DNA from: Elusimicrobiota bacterium
Lineage (GTDB): Bacteria; Elusimicrobiota; Elusimicrobia; 2-02-FULL-39-32
Reading direction: 5' to 3'
NCBI GenBank assembly: GCA_021730935.1
Contig: JAKFYJ010000015.1
Location: 55,098-119,097 of the forward strand
DNA: 64,000 bases
Within the stretch, counting starts at the first letter, position 1. Each line of letters opens with the position of its first letter. The position numbers were made by a program, and so were the translations under genes. Below the pieces are notes generated by a model. It was not told the DNA's origin and made no database searches. It saw only the letters and a program-made list of their open reading frames with translations. Of the stretch, positions 44,500-53,491 are shown piece by piece.

Positions 44500-45670
44500 T
44501 GGTTTCCTCTCCGTCCTCGATTGTTTCTGATCTTTCCAGAATAAATCTGCGCTTTTTCAAAAATTCTTCTACAACTGTGCCGTCGCTGTCCCTCGTGTAT
44601 CGGGCGACATTGGGTGGGCGTATCGTGACGGTTCTAGGGACCTTTGCCGACGTGAATTTTACCGACAAACTAGCTCGAATAAGCCTACCTCTCGGAAAAT
44701 CTCGGCCGCGTTCCTCCAAAGCTAGGAAGATATCCTTGGCGCGACGGATTTCCACCTCGCCTTGGTTCCCGCCTCTAAAAATCTGAATCTCCTTGAGCTG
44801 AACGGAATCTAAACCGTTTACGTCATTGCAGACCAATGACCTGACGCCATTTTGGCCAAGAGGGTCTAGTGTGTATTTGTTTTGACCCGGGAAAAAATTT
44901 GAATCGCCGAAAATGTGCTGCCCGAATTTTTCGCGGTACAGTTGCTTTTCTTTTTGGGTGCATGCGTTAACCCGGATCTCGCCCACAACCGGATCGTAGA
45001 TGACAACGTCATGCTTGGCTGGGCGATAATATATGCTTTTAGGCTCTCCGTCCTCAAGGCTTCCTTCTCTCTTGAAAAGTTCCCCATGACGAACTAAAAA
45101 CCAGAATTCGTTTTGTCGCGGAAATAAAAAAACTCGGGCACCGTGTCCGCGTTTTTTATCGTTAAACCATTCGTCCAAATCTTGGGCCATCGATCTAAGC
45201 TTCGTTTCGGACGGTGTCCTGAATTCTGGCACCGGGTCGCGATCGGTCTGGTAGCAGTCGAACGACCGTGGTTTCGCCATAACTTGCTCGGCATGCTTCC
45301 TTTCCAGAATGTCTCGATTTGAAAGCCACACCTTTACAGCAATATCGGCCGGAGTATGATCCCCACCATCCAAACTGATTCCTTGCCCACGCAATTCCTC
45401 CATTAAATCGTCCGCATCTTCAGGTGTGGCCATTTCATGGACATAATACAGAGCATCTGCAAGGTCTTGAGGTGTATCTGCGTCCGGGGTCATAAGAACT
45501 CCGACAATTCCATCATAATCCAATTCCATGCCGTTCAACGATGTTGGCAAAGTTACATTACGAAGGGAAAAGAAATCTCTGTAAGGTTGCAATAAAGCAA
45601 GCAAATGAGCTGGCGTGATCGATTTGAGCGCATCCGGATTGGAAAACCGCCTAAGAACAAAACTTGACAT
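44477..45670 (-). CDS. Unknown protein, first gene after the LexA-type repressor
   Basis: 397 residues, no family recognised. The N-terminal third is helical (TPAHLLALLQPYRDFF), the middle is mixed with aromatic strands (FLFPRQNEFWFLVRHGEL), and the last third is beta-rich and basic. No catalytic or metal motif is clear. The ATG starts 2 bp after the lexA-type stop (TGATAATG) behind an AGGAGG ribosome site located within the repressor gene, so the two are translated from one transcript. Confidence 0.5.
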   Translation of the reverse strand: MSSFVLRRFSNPDALKSITPAHLLALLQPYRDFFSLRNVTLPTSLNGMELDYDGIVGVLMTPDADTPQDLADALYYVHEMATPEDADDLMEELRGQGISLDGGDHTPADIAVKVWLSNRDILERKHAEQVMAKPRSFDCYQTDRDPVPEFRTPSETKLRSMAQDLDEWFNDKKRGHGARVFLFPRQNEFWFLVRHGELFKREGSLEDGEPKSIYYRPAKHDVVIYDPVVGEIRVNACTQKEKQLYREKFGQHIFGDSNFFPGQNKYTLDPLGQNGVRSLVCNDVNGLDSVQLKEIQIFRGGNQGEVEIRRAKDIFLALEERGRDFPRGRLIRASLSVKFTSAKVPRTVTIRPPNVARYTRDSDGTVVEEFLKKRRFILERSETIEDGEETNASVVGV

Positions 45671-45672
45671 TA

Positions 45673-46386
45673 TCAGTTCCTCCTCTTTATGTGGGAACCG
45701 TGGCCTGGAGTTGCGGCTATCACTTTTCCCAGAATTTGAAAGTCGTCTTCAGAACCGATTGGGATCGCGCGATACGCAGGGTTATTCGGCTTTAGTTCAA
45801 TCACGTCTCCCTTAATCGATAATTGTTTTACTGTCGCCTCATCTCCTAACAATGCCACGATAATGTCTCCATTCTCGGCTACCGGCTGTCGTCGTGCGAT
45901 AACGATGTCCCCGTTATTGATTCCAGCATCAATCATGCTATCACCTCGCACTGTCAAGGCGAAGCACGGGCAGCGGCGGGCGATTTCAGAACTCACCAAG
46001 ACTTCGCCGGTTCTATTTTCCTCAGCCAAAATGGGGTGTCCTGCCGCAATATCACCAAGAAGCGGGATAGGAACAATGTCGTTAAAGTTTTTCATCCCAC
46101 TAAAATGCATGATTCCATTCCTCCGATTATCTAGAGGCTTCGTGGGCTGAATTACCTTATCTGGAACGGTTAAGCTCAGAGATCTAGCTCCGAGACTTCC
46201 GCGCTTCACATAACCTTTCTTTTGAAGTTCTCGAACCAAATTGAAAGTCGTAGAGCTTTCGATTCCCAAAGCTTTTCCTATCTCCCGAACCGTGGGAGGC
46301 AGTCCATTTCTCGCAATGAAAATTTTTATCCATTGGAGTGTTTCCTTCTGACGAACAGTAAGTTCCTTTGTGGCTTGTCGTGCCAT
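45673..46386 (-). CDS. LexA-type self-cleaving repressor
   Basis: 237-residue S24/LexA repressor. The N-terminal winged helix has RQKETLQWIKIFIARNGLPP and the recognition region SSTTFNLVRELQKKGYV. The C-terminal protease has the Ala-Gly cleavage site in GDIAAGHPIL, Ser in GDSMID and Lys in EATVKQLS, so RecA-stimulated cleavage should be possible. The linker (about 80-105) is longer than in LexA of E. coli. Its promoter holds an SOS-type box, giving autoregulation, and four operon genes follow directly. ATG 46386 follows GAAGGA. Confidence 0.93.
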   Translation of the reverse strand: MARQATKELTVRQKETLQWIKIFIARNGLPPTVREIGKALGIESSTTFNLVRELQKKGYVKRGSLGARSLSLTVPDKVIQPTKPLDNRRNGIMHFSGMKNFNDIVPIPLLGDIAAGHPILAEENRTGEVLVSSEIARRCPCFALTVRGDSMIDAGINNGDIVIARRQPVAENGDIIVALLGDEATVKQLSIKGDVIELKPNNPAYRAIPIGSEDDFQILGKVIAATPGHGSHIKRRN

Positions 46387-46413
46387 TTTAGACTTTTCCT
46401 TCTTTCTTAATTG

Positions 46414-46440
46414 GATTGAACGCCAACTGAGGGTTCAATC
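46414..46440. promoter_or_regulatory. Inverted repeat in leader of LexA-type gene
   Basis: GATTGAAC (46414-46421) and GTTCAATC (46433-46440), perfect 8-bp arms with an 11-nt spacer, in the untranslated leader. Could form a hairpin or a second operator half-site pair. Confidence 0.5.
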
Positions 46441-46461
46441 GGAAAGGCAAAAGATACAGAC

Positions 46462-46490
46462 ATTATATTGCTAACGATCGTTCGTGTCAA
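46462..46490 (-). promoter_or_regulatory. Consensus promoter with SOS-type box in the spacer
   Basis: Minus strand TTGACA (46490-46485), exactly 17 bp, TATAAT (46467-46462). The spacer contains CGAAC-GATC-GTTAG (46484-46471), one base from the Gram-positive-type LexA box CGAAC-N4-GTTCG, so repressor binding should block RNA polymerase. Confidence 0.7.
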
Positions 46491-46507
46491 ACCGATCATC
46501 CATGTTC

Positions 46508-46521
46508 ATTGATAAATCAAT
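46508..46521. promoter_or_regulatory. 14-bp palindrome between divergent arms
   Basis: ATTGAT-AA-ATCAAT, in the 227-bp gap between the repressor and the rightward phage genes; candidate operator for the right arm. Confidence 0.4.
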
Positions 46522-46612
46522 TACTTTTATGTCTGGCCAAAAAATTATGTCCCCGTTTAGCCTTATCCGACCCCTTTTACCTTTTGAGAACTCTGTGTGA
46601 GGAGACGAAACC

Positions 46613-46870
46613 ATGATCTCGAAAGAAGAAGCACACGATTTGATTCTGGAACTTTTTGAGGAAGAAGCGTTAGTAATTGGCGGCCTCGTGGCAGTACACG
46701 AAGTGGATAATGATCTTGTTTGGCGCTTAATGAAAAACCTTGACGTCCTTATGGAGAAATCACTGACGCGCTTAAAGAATCGAAGCGATCCCGTCAGGTC
46801 CGAAAACAAGACAGACATCAAACCTCATCCCGCAATAGAAGAATTTCTGGAAAAACTTCGGAAGGCATAA
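46613..46870 (+). CDS. Small helical phage protein of unknown function
   Basis: 85 residues, acidic and alpha-helical (KEEAHDLILELFEEEALVIG), with a Lys/Arg-rich middle. First gene of the rightward arm, with a clear GAGGAG site before ATG 46613, two bases ahead of the next gene. No family recognised; its position suggests early expression. Confidence 0.55.
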   Translation: MISKEEAHDLILELFEEEALVIGGLVAVHEVDNDLVWRLMKNLDVLMEKSLTRLKNRSDPVRSENKTDIKPHPAIEEFLEKLRKA

Positions 46871-46871
46871 C

Positions 46872-47651
46872 ATGATCGCGTCCACAGGATTACATCCACT
46901 TTACGATGTCGCGCTCGTAGTTGAAGGCCGGGAACACCTCTACGACGTGACGGTGAACGGAGAAACTTTCCGCTATCCCGGCGTCACCGGGTTCCTCTCG
47001 GTAATCAACAAGCCTGCTCTCGTCCCATGGGCAAAGAAAGAGGCGCTCTCTTTAGTTGAGGCCGCACTCTTGAAACGGTTGGAAGGCAATAAGTCTGCGC
47101 GGATCGTATTGAACAAGGCGTGGATTGACAACCTCATTTATGACGCAAAGAAGCGTCCCGACCTGCTTAAAGACGAGGCCGCGGATCTCGGCAGCAAAGC
47201 TCATTCCTTCATCGACCTGATCATTCATGGGCAAGAGCCAGCGGAAATCCCTTCAGAAATCGAAGGGCCGGTCAAAGCCTTCAAAGATTGGTGGAAGGAC
47301 TCTGGGATAGAGCTTGTGATGGGAGACACGAAAGTGGCCTCTCTTAAATACGAATTCGGCGGCAGCCTCGACGCATTGGGAGTCCGTAACGGGCGTTACG
47401 TCATCCTCGACTGGAAAACGAGCGGCGGGATTTATTCGGAATACGCTTTGCAGGTCGCAGCATACGGACAAGCTTTCTCAGAGACTTACGGCGTGGAATG
47501 TGATGAAGCCGTGGTCGTTCGGTTCAGCAAGAAACTGCCGGTCAAATTCGAGAAGAAAGAAGTCGCCAACCTAACGTCGTCCTTCCAAGCCTTCTTGTCC
47601 GCAAAAGCTCTCAAAGAAGCTCTGGCTCAACCGCAATTTATCGACTGGTAA
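46872..47651 (+). CDS. PD-(D/E)XK nuclease (phage RecB/Cas4-like exonuclease)
   Basis: 259-residue nuclease. The catalytic core shows ADLGSKAHSFIDLIIHG for the first helix, then GGSLDALGVRNGRYVILDWK, which gives the D and (D/E)XK motif (Asp in SLDA; DWK), followed by QVAAYGQAF, the usual QxxxY helix. Such enzymes make 3' overhangs for phage recombination or degrade DNA. Together with the next two genes it forms a recombination module of a type common in phages. Confidence 0.78.
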   Translation: MIASTGLHPLYDVALVVEGREHLYDVTVNGETFRYPGVTGFLSVINKPALVPWAKKEALSLVEAALLKRLEGNKSARIVLNKAWIDNLIYDAKKRPDLLKDEAADLGSKAHSFIDLIIHGQEPAEIPSEIEGPVKAFKDWWKDSGIELVMGDTKVASLKYEFGGSLDALGVRNGRYVILDWKTSGGIYSEYALQVAAYGQAFSETYGVECDEAVVVRFSKKLPVKFEKKEVANLTSSFQAFLSAKALKEALAQPQFIDW

Positions 47652-47672
47652 TTAAAAACACGGAGGAATCCT

Positions 47673-48446
47673 ATGACACAAGAAACTCAACCCAACCCAC
47701 AGCCCGTACCCCGCCTCATACCGCCGCGCCCCAAACTTAAAACAGGTCTTCCGACCGAAGGGCTCATGATCTTGGTCGGGCAACCCAAGTCAGGCAAGAC
47801 CACGTTCTCATCGACGTTTCCGAGTTCATACGTTTTGGAGTTGGAACACGGCGGAGGCGACCGCGTGGAAGGTAGAATCCACGATGTCCCCAACCTCGAT
47901 GAGTTTAGACAAATCCTAAAGGCGGCCATTGCAGAGCCATCAGTCCAGACGGTCGTGGTGGATTCCATCGACGTGCTTTCTGACTGGATGGAAGAAGAAG
48001 TGGCCAAATCTCGGGGACTCGAAACCATCACCGAACGCAAACAAGGCGTGGACGGTTTCGAGATGTGGGCGGACTACCGCAGGCGCATTGAAGCGCTCGT
48101 TAATTTCCTCAAGTCGTCCAAGAAACTCGTGATCCTGATCGCCCACTGCAAAGAGCCAAAGTTGGACTCAAATGGAAATTTGGTTTCGCCAGCAGGCATC
48201 AACATGCCCGGAAAAGCTGGAGCGTTCCTCGCCGCGCAAGCTGACATGATCGGGTTCTGTTTTAAGAAGCCGCTCGGAACGGGGACCGCCCATTACATCA
48301 CGTTCCAAGGCGGGCCCTTGGGGATGTGGGGCTCGCGGGTAGAGGAGCTGAACGACAAGACCATCCAACTCCCCAAAGAAAATCCTTATTCGGCTTTCGA
48401 GGCAGTTTTCAAAGATTCAACCAAAACCACAGGAGGCAAAAAATGA
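47673..48446 (+). CDS. Sak4-like RecA-fold ATPase (AAA_24)
   Basis: 257 residues with P-loop [10 protein letters not shown] (about 37-46), Walker [11 protein letters not shown] and a tail with a helix-rich lid. The pattern is that of phage ATPases of the Sak4/AAA_24 group, which promote single-strand annealing or exchange. The start ATG follows GGAGGA. It ends on a 4-bp overlap with the DUF669-like gene. Confidence 0.8.
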   Translation: MTQETQPNPQPVPRLIPPRPKLKTGLPTEGLMILVGQPKSGKTTFSSTFPSSYVLELEHGGGDRVEGRIHDVPNLDEFRQILKAAIAEPSVQTVVVDSIDVLSDWMEEEVAKSRGLETITERKQGVDGFEMWADYRRRIEALVNFLKSSKKLVILIAHCKEPKLDSNGNLVSPAGINMPGKAGAFLAAQADMIGFCFKKPLGTGTAHYITFQGGPLGMWGSRVEELNDKTIQLPKENPYSAFEAVFKDSTKTTGGKK

Positions 48447-48916
48447 GAGTTCAAATGAACGCAGACGCGACTCAAGAAAGCGCAGGGTTTCCTATCGCTC
48501 CCGAAGGCGATTACGTCGTCGAAATTATCGACAAAAAAGACGGCGTCACGCAAACCACCAACCGCCAGAAAGTCGACCTCTTCTTCGACATCATGACGCC
48601 TGACGGACAAAGCGTGGGCAAGTGTTGGCACACCGTGACGTTCATCCCTAAAGGCGAGCCGGGACACGGGATCTGGCTACACGCTAACCACGCGTTGGGC
48701 CTGCCATTCGACGGACAGCTCGACTTCGAGACGGACGAGTACCTCCACAAATATTGCCGCGCCCACGTCATCGTGGACGAATGGGAAGGCAAGCAGAAGA
48801 ACAAGATATCGGAGTTCTACACAGAAGATCCCGCCGCAGCTAAAGCGTCGGCCCCAGCCAAACAACAAACACCGCCCGCCGGTAAGCGGGGATACGACCC
48901 CAAAGTTGGATTCTAA
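48443..48916 (+). CDS. DUF669-like phage protein (putative ssDNA-binding)
   Basis: 157 residues. The beta-rich core ([19 protein letters not shown], then [18 protein letters not shown]) and a Pro/Ala-rich tail fit the DUF669 group that lies beside Sak4-type ATPases and is thought to bind single strands. ATG 48443 overlaps the ATPase stop (ATGA); a longer in-frame reading from 48326 lies wholly in that gene and is rejected. Confidence 0.6.
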   Translation: MRVQMNADATQESAGFPIAPEGDYVVEIIDKKDGVTQTTNRQKVDLFFDIMTPDGQSVGKCWHTVTFIPKGEPGHGIWLHANHALGLPFDGQLDFETDEYLHKYCRAHVIVDEWEGKQKNKISEFYTEDPAAAKASAPAKQQTPPAGKRGYDPKVGF

Positions 48917-48946
48917 CGTAACGCTTTCCATCGGGAGGATTTCGTT

Positions 48947-50590
48947 TTGATATTACGCAAACGTCAGAAGGAGTTCGTTCAAAAAAGCGTTGAAGCTCTT
49001 AAAGACTACGGCAATACCTTAGGTGTTGCGCCGACAGGATCAGGTAAGACGGTCATGCTGTCCGCTGTTGCTGGCCAAGTGCTGGACGACAACGGCTCCA
49101 AGGCATGCGTCTTGGCTCATCGGGATGAGATCACGGCTCAAAACGTAGAGAAGTTCCTCAAGATTAATCCCGGCATGCCTGTCTCCATCGTAGACGCTGA
49201 TGAAAAACAATGGACGGGGAAGGCGGTCTTTGCGATGGTGCAAACGCTATCGCGGAAGAATAACCTTGACCGGATGCCGCCATTGGATCTCTTGGTCATC
49301 GATGAAGCTCACCACGCCCGGGCGGACTCATACCTCCATATCATCGAGAGGGCCAAGAGCCTGAACCCGGACGTGATGATCTACGGCGTGACGGCAACCC
49401 CAAACCGGGGCGATGGCAAAGGGCTTCGCGGGATCTTCGACAACGTCGCCGACCAGATTACCTTGAGCGAAATGATCGCAGAGGGATATCTGGTTCGGCC
49501 GCGCACGTTCGTTATCGACGTGGGAGTGCAAGAGGATCTCAAACATGTGCGGCGGGTGGCGAGCGAGTACGACATGGACGAAGTGGCGGCCATCATGGAC
49601 CGCAGGCCGCTAACGGACGCCATCATCCGACACTGGCGCGAGAAAGCTGGCGATAGGAGGACGGTCGTTTTCTGTTCTACCGTTGACCATGCGGAACACG
49701 TTGCCGAAGCATTTCGCTCTGCAGGCGTCACAACCGACCTCGTCACTGGCGAAACTCCAGACAATGAACGGGCGGAGATTTTCGAACGGCTCGATACCGG
49801 AGAGTCTCAAGTGTTGGTCAACGTGGCCGTGGCAACGGAAGGTTGGGATTGCCCGCCCATTTCTTGCGTCGTCCTTTTACGTCCCTGCTCGCATAAGTCC
49901 ACAATGATCCAGATGATTGGTCGGGGCTTGAGGAAAGTCGACCCCGAACATTATCCGGGCATGATCAAAACCGATTGCGTCGTTTTGGATTTTGGGACTT
50001 CCGCGATGATACACGGGGCATTGGAACAGAAGATTGATTTGGACGGTCACGACCGCGAATATCCGGGAGAAGCGCCCGCCAAGACGTGCCCGCAATGCGA
50101 GGCTTTAATCCCCGTCCGCGTGATGGAGTGCCCGATGTGCGGATACGAGTTTCAAGCTCGGGGCAAGACCGAGATGAACGATTTCGAAATGACGGAAGTT
50201 GACCTGCTGAAACGTTCACCGTTCAAGTGGTGCCCGATCGCTGCAGACGACTCAGTAGTCATTGCCACGGGGTTCAACGCTTGGGGCGGTATATTCCTCG
50301 TCAATGGACAATGGCGTGCCATTGGTGGAGTGAAAGACGGTCCGGCAAAAATCTTGCACATGGGAGACCGCCTCGCCTGCCTATCCTCGGCCGACGACTG
50401 GCTATGTTTGAACGAGACCGAGGACGCGGCGCACAAGTCGCGCAGGTGGCTAAAACAGCCGCCCACCGATAAACAACTGCTTTACCTCCCGTCGTCACGG
50501 AAAGATTCGGCACGAACGCGATACGAGGCCTCCTGCATCTTGGCGCACACGTTTAACAGATCAAAGATCGACAGGGCGTTAGCGTCATGA
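48947..50590 (+). CDS. Phage SF2 DEAD/DEAH helicase with C-terminal zinc finger
   Basis: 547-residue helicase. Motif I is GVAPTGSGKTV (about 26-35), motif II LVIDEAHHA (about 117-125), motif III-like YGVTATPNRGDG, motif VI region QMIGRGLRK. A four-Cys zinc finger (CPQCEAL, CPMCGYEF) follows at about 380-400. The start is TTG 48947, supported by a strong GGGAGGA site about 8 nt upstream; no ATG is available. It overlaps the primase gene by 4 bp. Confidence 0.9.
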   Translation: MILRKRQKEFVQKSVEALKDYGNTLGVAPTGSGKTVMLSAVAGQVLDDNGSKACVLAHRDEITAQNVEKFLKINPGMPVSIVDADEKQWTGKAVFAMVQTLSRKNNLDRMPPLDLLVIDEAHHARADSYLHIIERAKSLNPDVMIYGVTATPNRGDGKGLRGIFDNVADQITLSEMIAEGYLVRPRTFVIDVGVQEDLKHVRRVASEYDMDEVAAIMDRRPLTDAIIRHWREKAGDRRTVVFCSTVDHAEHVAEAFRSAGVTTDLVTGETPDNERAEIFERLDTGESQVLVNVAVATEGWDCPPISCVVLLRPCSHKSTMIQMIGRGLRKVDPEHYPGMIKTDCVVLDFGTSAMIHGALEQKIDLDGHDREYPGEAPAKTCPQCEALIPVRVMECPMCGYEFQARGKTEMNDFEMTEVDLLKRSPFKWCPIAADDSVVIATGFNAWGGIFLVNGQWRAIGGVKDGPAKILHMGDRLACLSSADDWLCLNETEDAAHKSRRWLKQPPTDKQLLYLPSSRKDSARTRYEASCILAHTFNRSKIDRALAS

Positions 50591-52659
50591 GCTTAGAACG
50601 AGCGCTCTTATACATCGATCAAGGATGGGCAGTTTTTCCGCTCGTCCCCAACAGCAAGAAACCTCTCACGAAGAACGGTTTCAAGGACGCCACGAAGTCT
50701 GCCTACATGGTCCGGAAGTGGTGGACGGAACATCCGAACGCCAACATCGGGATCGCCACCGGAGAAGTCTCCGGGATCGTGGTGGTGGACGTCGACGTTA
50801 AAAACGGAGCCAAAGGCAGGGAGTCGCTGCAATCCCTCAAAAGCGTTTCACCAACTTTAACCGCCAAGACTCCGAGCGGCGGCTGGCACCTCTATTACGC
50901 TCATGAGGGCCCGCTCAAAAGCCGGAACGGTGTGCTCCCGGGCATCGATTTCAAAGCGGACGGAGGTTACGTCGTCGCTCCGGGTTCCGTGATCGATAAT
51001 AACCCTTACGAATGGGAAGACGCGGAAGCTCACCTCGGAAGGATCGCGGACCAATTGATCGAAGCGTTCAGCCGAAGGAACGGGTCGTCGCCTGCTGTCA
51101 GCAAAGGAAAAATTATCGAAGGCGCACGAAACTCTAGCCTCGCTAGCCTCGCGGGCACGATGCGCAAGCGCGGGATGAATTCAGATGAGATATTGGCAGC
51201 ACTGAAGGTTATCAACGATAAACGGTGTTCCCCGCCTTTGGAGGACAAGGAGCTGGAAACTATCGCAAACAGCATTTCAAGATATCCTCCCGAAAGTGAC
51301 CCCGCCGCGCCTCCAGATGAGGAAGAAGAAATTATGCCTCCCGGATTTACTGACGACGCTTTGGCTCTTGAGTTCACCGACCGCCACGCCGAAGATTGGC
51401 GTTATGTCGCGGCCTGGGGACAATGGCTTCATTGGGACGGGGCCTGTTGGAAAAGGGAGACGACGCTCAAGGCGTATGACTTGGCCCGCCTCATCTGCCG
51501 CGAAGCGGCTGCCCGCTGCCTCAAACCAAAAGTGGCGGCCAAAGTCGCAAGCGCGTCGACCGTCGCCGCTGTGGAGCGGATGGCTCGCGCGGACAGGCGA
51601 CACGCGGGGACGGTAGACCAGTGGGACTCAAGCCTGTGGCTCATGAACACTCCCGGCGGATCGGTTGACCTAAAGACCGGCGAGGTGAGAACAAACACGA
51701 GGGGCGATTTCATGACGAAGATCACCCTCGGCAAAGCGGGTCGTCCAGATGAGAGTCCTGCCCGATGGCTGGCCTTCCTGAATGACGTGACCGACGGAGA
51801 TGAAGAGCTTCAAAGTTATCTCGCCCGCATGGCGGGTTACGCTCTCACGGGAGCCACGACTGAACACGCACTCTTCTTCCTCTATGGGACTGGAGCGAAC
51901 GGTAAATCAGTTTTTTTGAACACCCTCGCATCAATCTTAGGAGATTACGCGACGAACTCTCCGATGGACACGTTCCTCGAAACTAAAGGCGAGCGCCACC
52001 CGACAGATTTGGCGGGGCTCCGAGGCGCGCGGCTCGTCACTTCCATAGAAGTGGAAAAAGGCAGGCGTTGGGCAGAATCCAAGATCAAATCGCTGACAGG
52101 AGGCGACAAGATTTCTGCCCGCTTCATGCGGCAGGATTTCTTTGAATACAAACCGCAGTTTAAGCTCATCATCGCAGGCAACAACAAACCTTCCATCCGC
52201 GACGTGGACGAGGCGATGAGACGACGGCTACACCTCGTCCCGTTCACTGTAACGATCCCAAAAGAACGGCGCGACCCCGCTCTACCGGAACGCCTGATCA
52301 GCGAGAAAGACGGGATCTTGCGTTGGGCGATTGAGGGCTGCCTTGAATGGCAGAGGATAGGGTTAAACCCGCCCGCGCGGGTGGTTTCGGCAACTGAGGA
52401 ATATTTGGAGTCGGAAGACGCGTTGGGAAGGTGGATTGAGGAGTCGTGCGTATTGAACCCGAGTTCCACCACAGGGACGAACGAGCTTTTTGCTTCATGG
52501 AAAGCATGGAGCGAGAAGTGGGGCGAGTACACCGGCACGATGAGGAAGTTTTCGGACGACTTAGGCAAACGGGGGTTCAAACGGTGGAAGTCTGGGAACT
52601 TCAAAGGGTTTAAGGGTATCGCCATCATGGGAAAAGAGGCTCAAGAGGATATGTTATGA
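50587..52659 (+). CDS. Bifunctional prim-pol/D5-type replicative helicase
   Basis: 690-residue phage replication protein. The N-terminal prim-pol domain has WAVFPLVPNSKKPLTKNGF and the catalytic VVDVDVKN (Asp68, Asp70), with a later HLYYAHEG. A PriCT-like helical region (about 175-240) precedes the SF3 helicase with P-loop YGTGANGKSVF (about 434-443), LVTSIEVEKG and LIIAGNNKPSIRDVDEAMRR. It should both prime and unwind at the phage origin. It overlaps the helicase gene and the next small ORF by 4 bp each. Confidence 0.93.
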   Translation: MSLERALLYIDQGWAVFPLVPNSKKPLTKNGFKDATKSAYMVRKWWTEHPNANIGIATGEVSGIVVVDVDVKNGAKGRESLQSLKSVSPTLTAKTPSGGWHLYYAHEGPLKSRNGVLPGIDFKADGGYVVAPGSVIDNNPYEWEDAEAHLGRIADQLIEAFSRRNGSSPAVSKGKIIEGARNSSLASLAGTMRKRGMNSDEILAALKVINDKRCSPPLEDKELETIANSISRYPPESDPAAPPDEEEEIMPPGFTDDALALEFTDRHAEDWRYVAAWGQWLHWDGACWKRETTLKAYDLARLICREAAARCLKPKVAAKVASASTVAAVERMARADRRHAGTVDQWDSSLWLMNTPGGSVDLKTGEVRTNTRGDFMTKITLGKAGRPDESPARWLAFLNDVTDGDEELQSYLARMAGYALTGATTEHALFFLYGTGANGKSVFLNTLASILGDYATNSPMDTFLETKGERHPTDLAGLRGARLVTSIEVEKGRRWAESKIKSLTGGDKISARFMRQDFFEYKPQFKLIIAGNNKPSIRDVDEAMRRRLHLVPFTVTIPKERRDPALPERLISEKDGILRWAIEGCLEWQRIGLNPPARVVSATEEYLESEDALGRWIEESCVLNPSSTTGTNELFASWKAWSEKWGEYTGTMRKFSDDLGKRGFKRWKSGNFKGFKGIAIMGKEAQEDML

Positions 52660-52808
52660 AACTCGCTGATTTTTCAATCGTTGTAAAAGGATTTGGGTCT
52701 CAGTGGGCTCAGTCATCCATTATGAGCGTTACACGCGCATGCGCGCGCGCCCGCGCAGGTGACGGGGATAACGAACTACTGAGCCCACTGGGCCCTAAAC
52801 AGTCATGA
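52656..52808 (+). CDS. 50-residue small protein between primase and resolvase
   Basis: Short ORF starting MKLADFSIVVKGFGSQWAQS. It is linked to both neighbours by ATGA overlaps (52656-52659 and 52805-52808), which strongly suggests translation. The middle is coded by the repeat and alternating CG tract described at 52701-52790, so that part (TRACARARAG) may be dictated by DNA structure and not by protein function. No family recognised. Confidence 0.5.
   Translation: MKLADFSIVVKGFGSQWAQSSIMSVTRACARARAGDGDNELLSPLGPKQS
52701..52790. repeat. 13-bp inverted repeat flanking an alternating CG tract (replication-origin candidate)
   Basis: CAGTGGGCTCAGT (52701-52713) and ACTGAGCCCACTG (52778-52790) are perfect complements 64 bp apart. 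Between them lies the palindrome CGCGCATGCGCG (52734-52745) in a run of alternating purine-pyrimidine bases. Position directly after the primase fits a phage origin or a transcription hairpin. Confidence 0.55.
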
Positions 52809-53152
52809 ACAACAGAGCGAAGGGAAACGTCCACGAGAAGAAAGTTGCGGACTTTTTGAAAACCCAAGGCTATCTTACGGAGCGAGGGTTCGGCAAACCG
52901 GGCTGGAGACCTGGGCGAGGACTTGTATTCTGCGCTCGCGATCTGTTCGGGTTCTGCGACATCCTTGCGATCCGGCCGCCTGATGAAGTGCGCTTCATCC
53001 AAGTGACGTCGGGAGCTGTCGCGGTCAGGAGAGCAAAATCTTTCGCGGTCTGGCCCAACGCTGAGGTTTGGGAACACTTGAGAGCGGGGATATATCGGAT
53101 CCACAAAGCGGACGGTCAAACCGCAGTTGTGGACGTGAAGGCAAAACAATGA
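52805..53152 (+). CDS. Holliday-junction-resolvase-like endonuclease
   Basis: 115 residues of PD-(D/E)XK type. KGNVHEKKVADFLKTQGY gives the first helix with Glu, then LFGFCDILAIRPPDEVRFIQ gives Asp and the E/QxK-like strand (RFIQVTSG). The Hjc/RecU-like architecture and place after the replication genes fit resolution of phage recombination intermediates. The second acidic motif is Q-x-T and not ExK, so catalysis needs proof. Coupled by ATGA on both sides. Confidence 0.6.
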   Translation: MNNRAKGNVHEKKVADFLKTQGYLTERGFGKPGWRPGRGLVFCARDLFGFCDILAIRPPDEVRFIQVTSGAVAVRRAKSFAVWPNAEVWEHLRAGIYRIHKADGQTAVVDVKAKQ

Positions 53153-53466
53153 GGGCTTACCTGCGCGATTTAGAGCGGAAACAACAAGCGGTCACACCCG
53201 AGACACCTAAGGCTAAGTCTCGTTATAAATGGGCAGTGATCGCGTCCGACCTATTCCCGGGCGAACATATCCTCTGCGTCATGGATGAAAAATATCTTGC
53301 AGAAGCACAAAAAGAAAACCCCGGGCTCGTCACATACCTGCTTTCAGAGATGGACGAAATCAAGAGGGGCAGAGGCGACAACGACGTCATCACCAAGATA
53401 CACATGGTGAAGAAAGCGTTCGGCGGATGGCTTAAATGTCCTATGGACACTTTAAACTGTCCATAG
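53149..53466 (+). CDS. Phage protein of unknown function
   Basis: 105 residues, helical, starting MRAYLRDLERKQQAV, from an ATG overlapping the resolvase stop. No motif recognised. The chain ends CPMDTLNCP, with two Cys. Confidence 0.5.
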   Translation: MRAYLRDLERKQQAVTPETPKAKSRYKWAVIASDLFPGEHILCVMDEKYLAEAQKENPGLVTYLLSEMDEIKRGRGDNDVITKIHMVKKAFGGWLKCPMDTLNCP

Positions 53467-53491
53467 CTTTTTTCAGGGACAAACGTTAATA

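Noticed and set aside
38881..45670. Assignment of the operon to DISARM, Druantia, BREX or Mokosh
   Set aside because: No helicase, methylase, DUF1998 or other core gene of those systems is present in the operon; the PLD domain alone is not diagnostic.
46502..46600. 32-codon ATG frame starting MFIDKSITFM before the first rightward gene
   Set aside because: No ribosome site, and it overlaps an operator-like palindrome; not supported.
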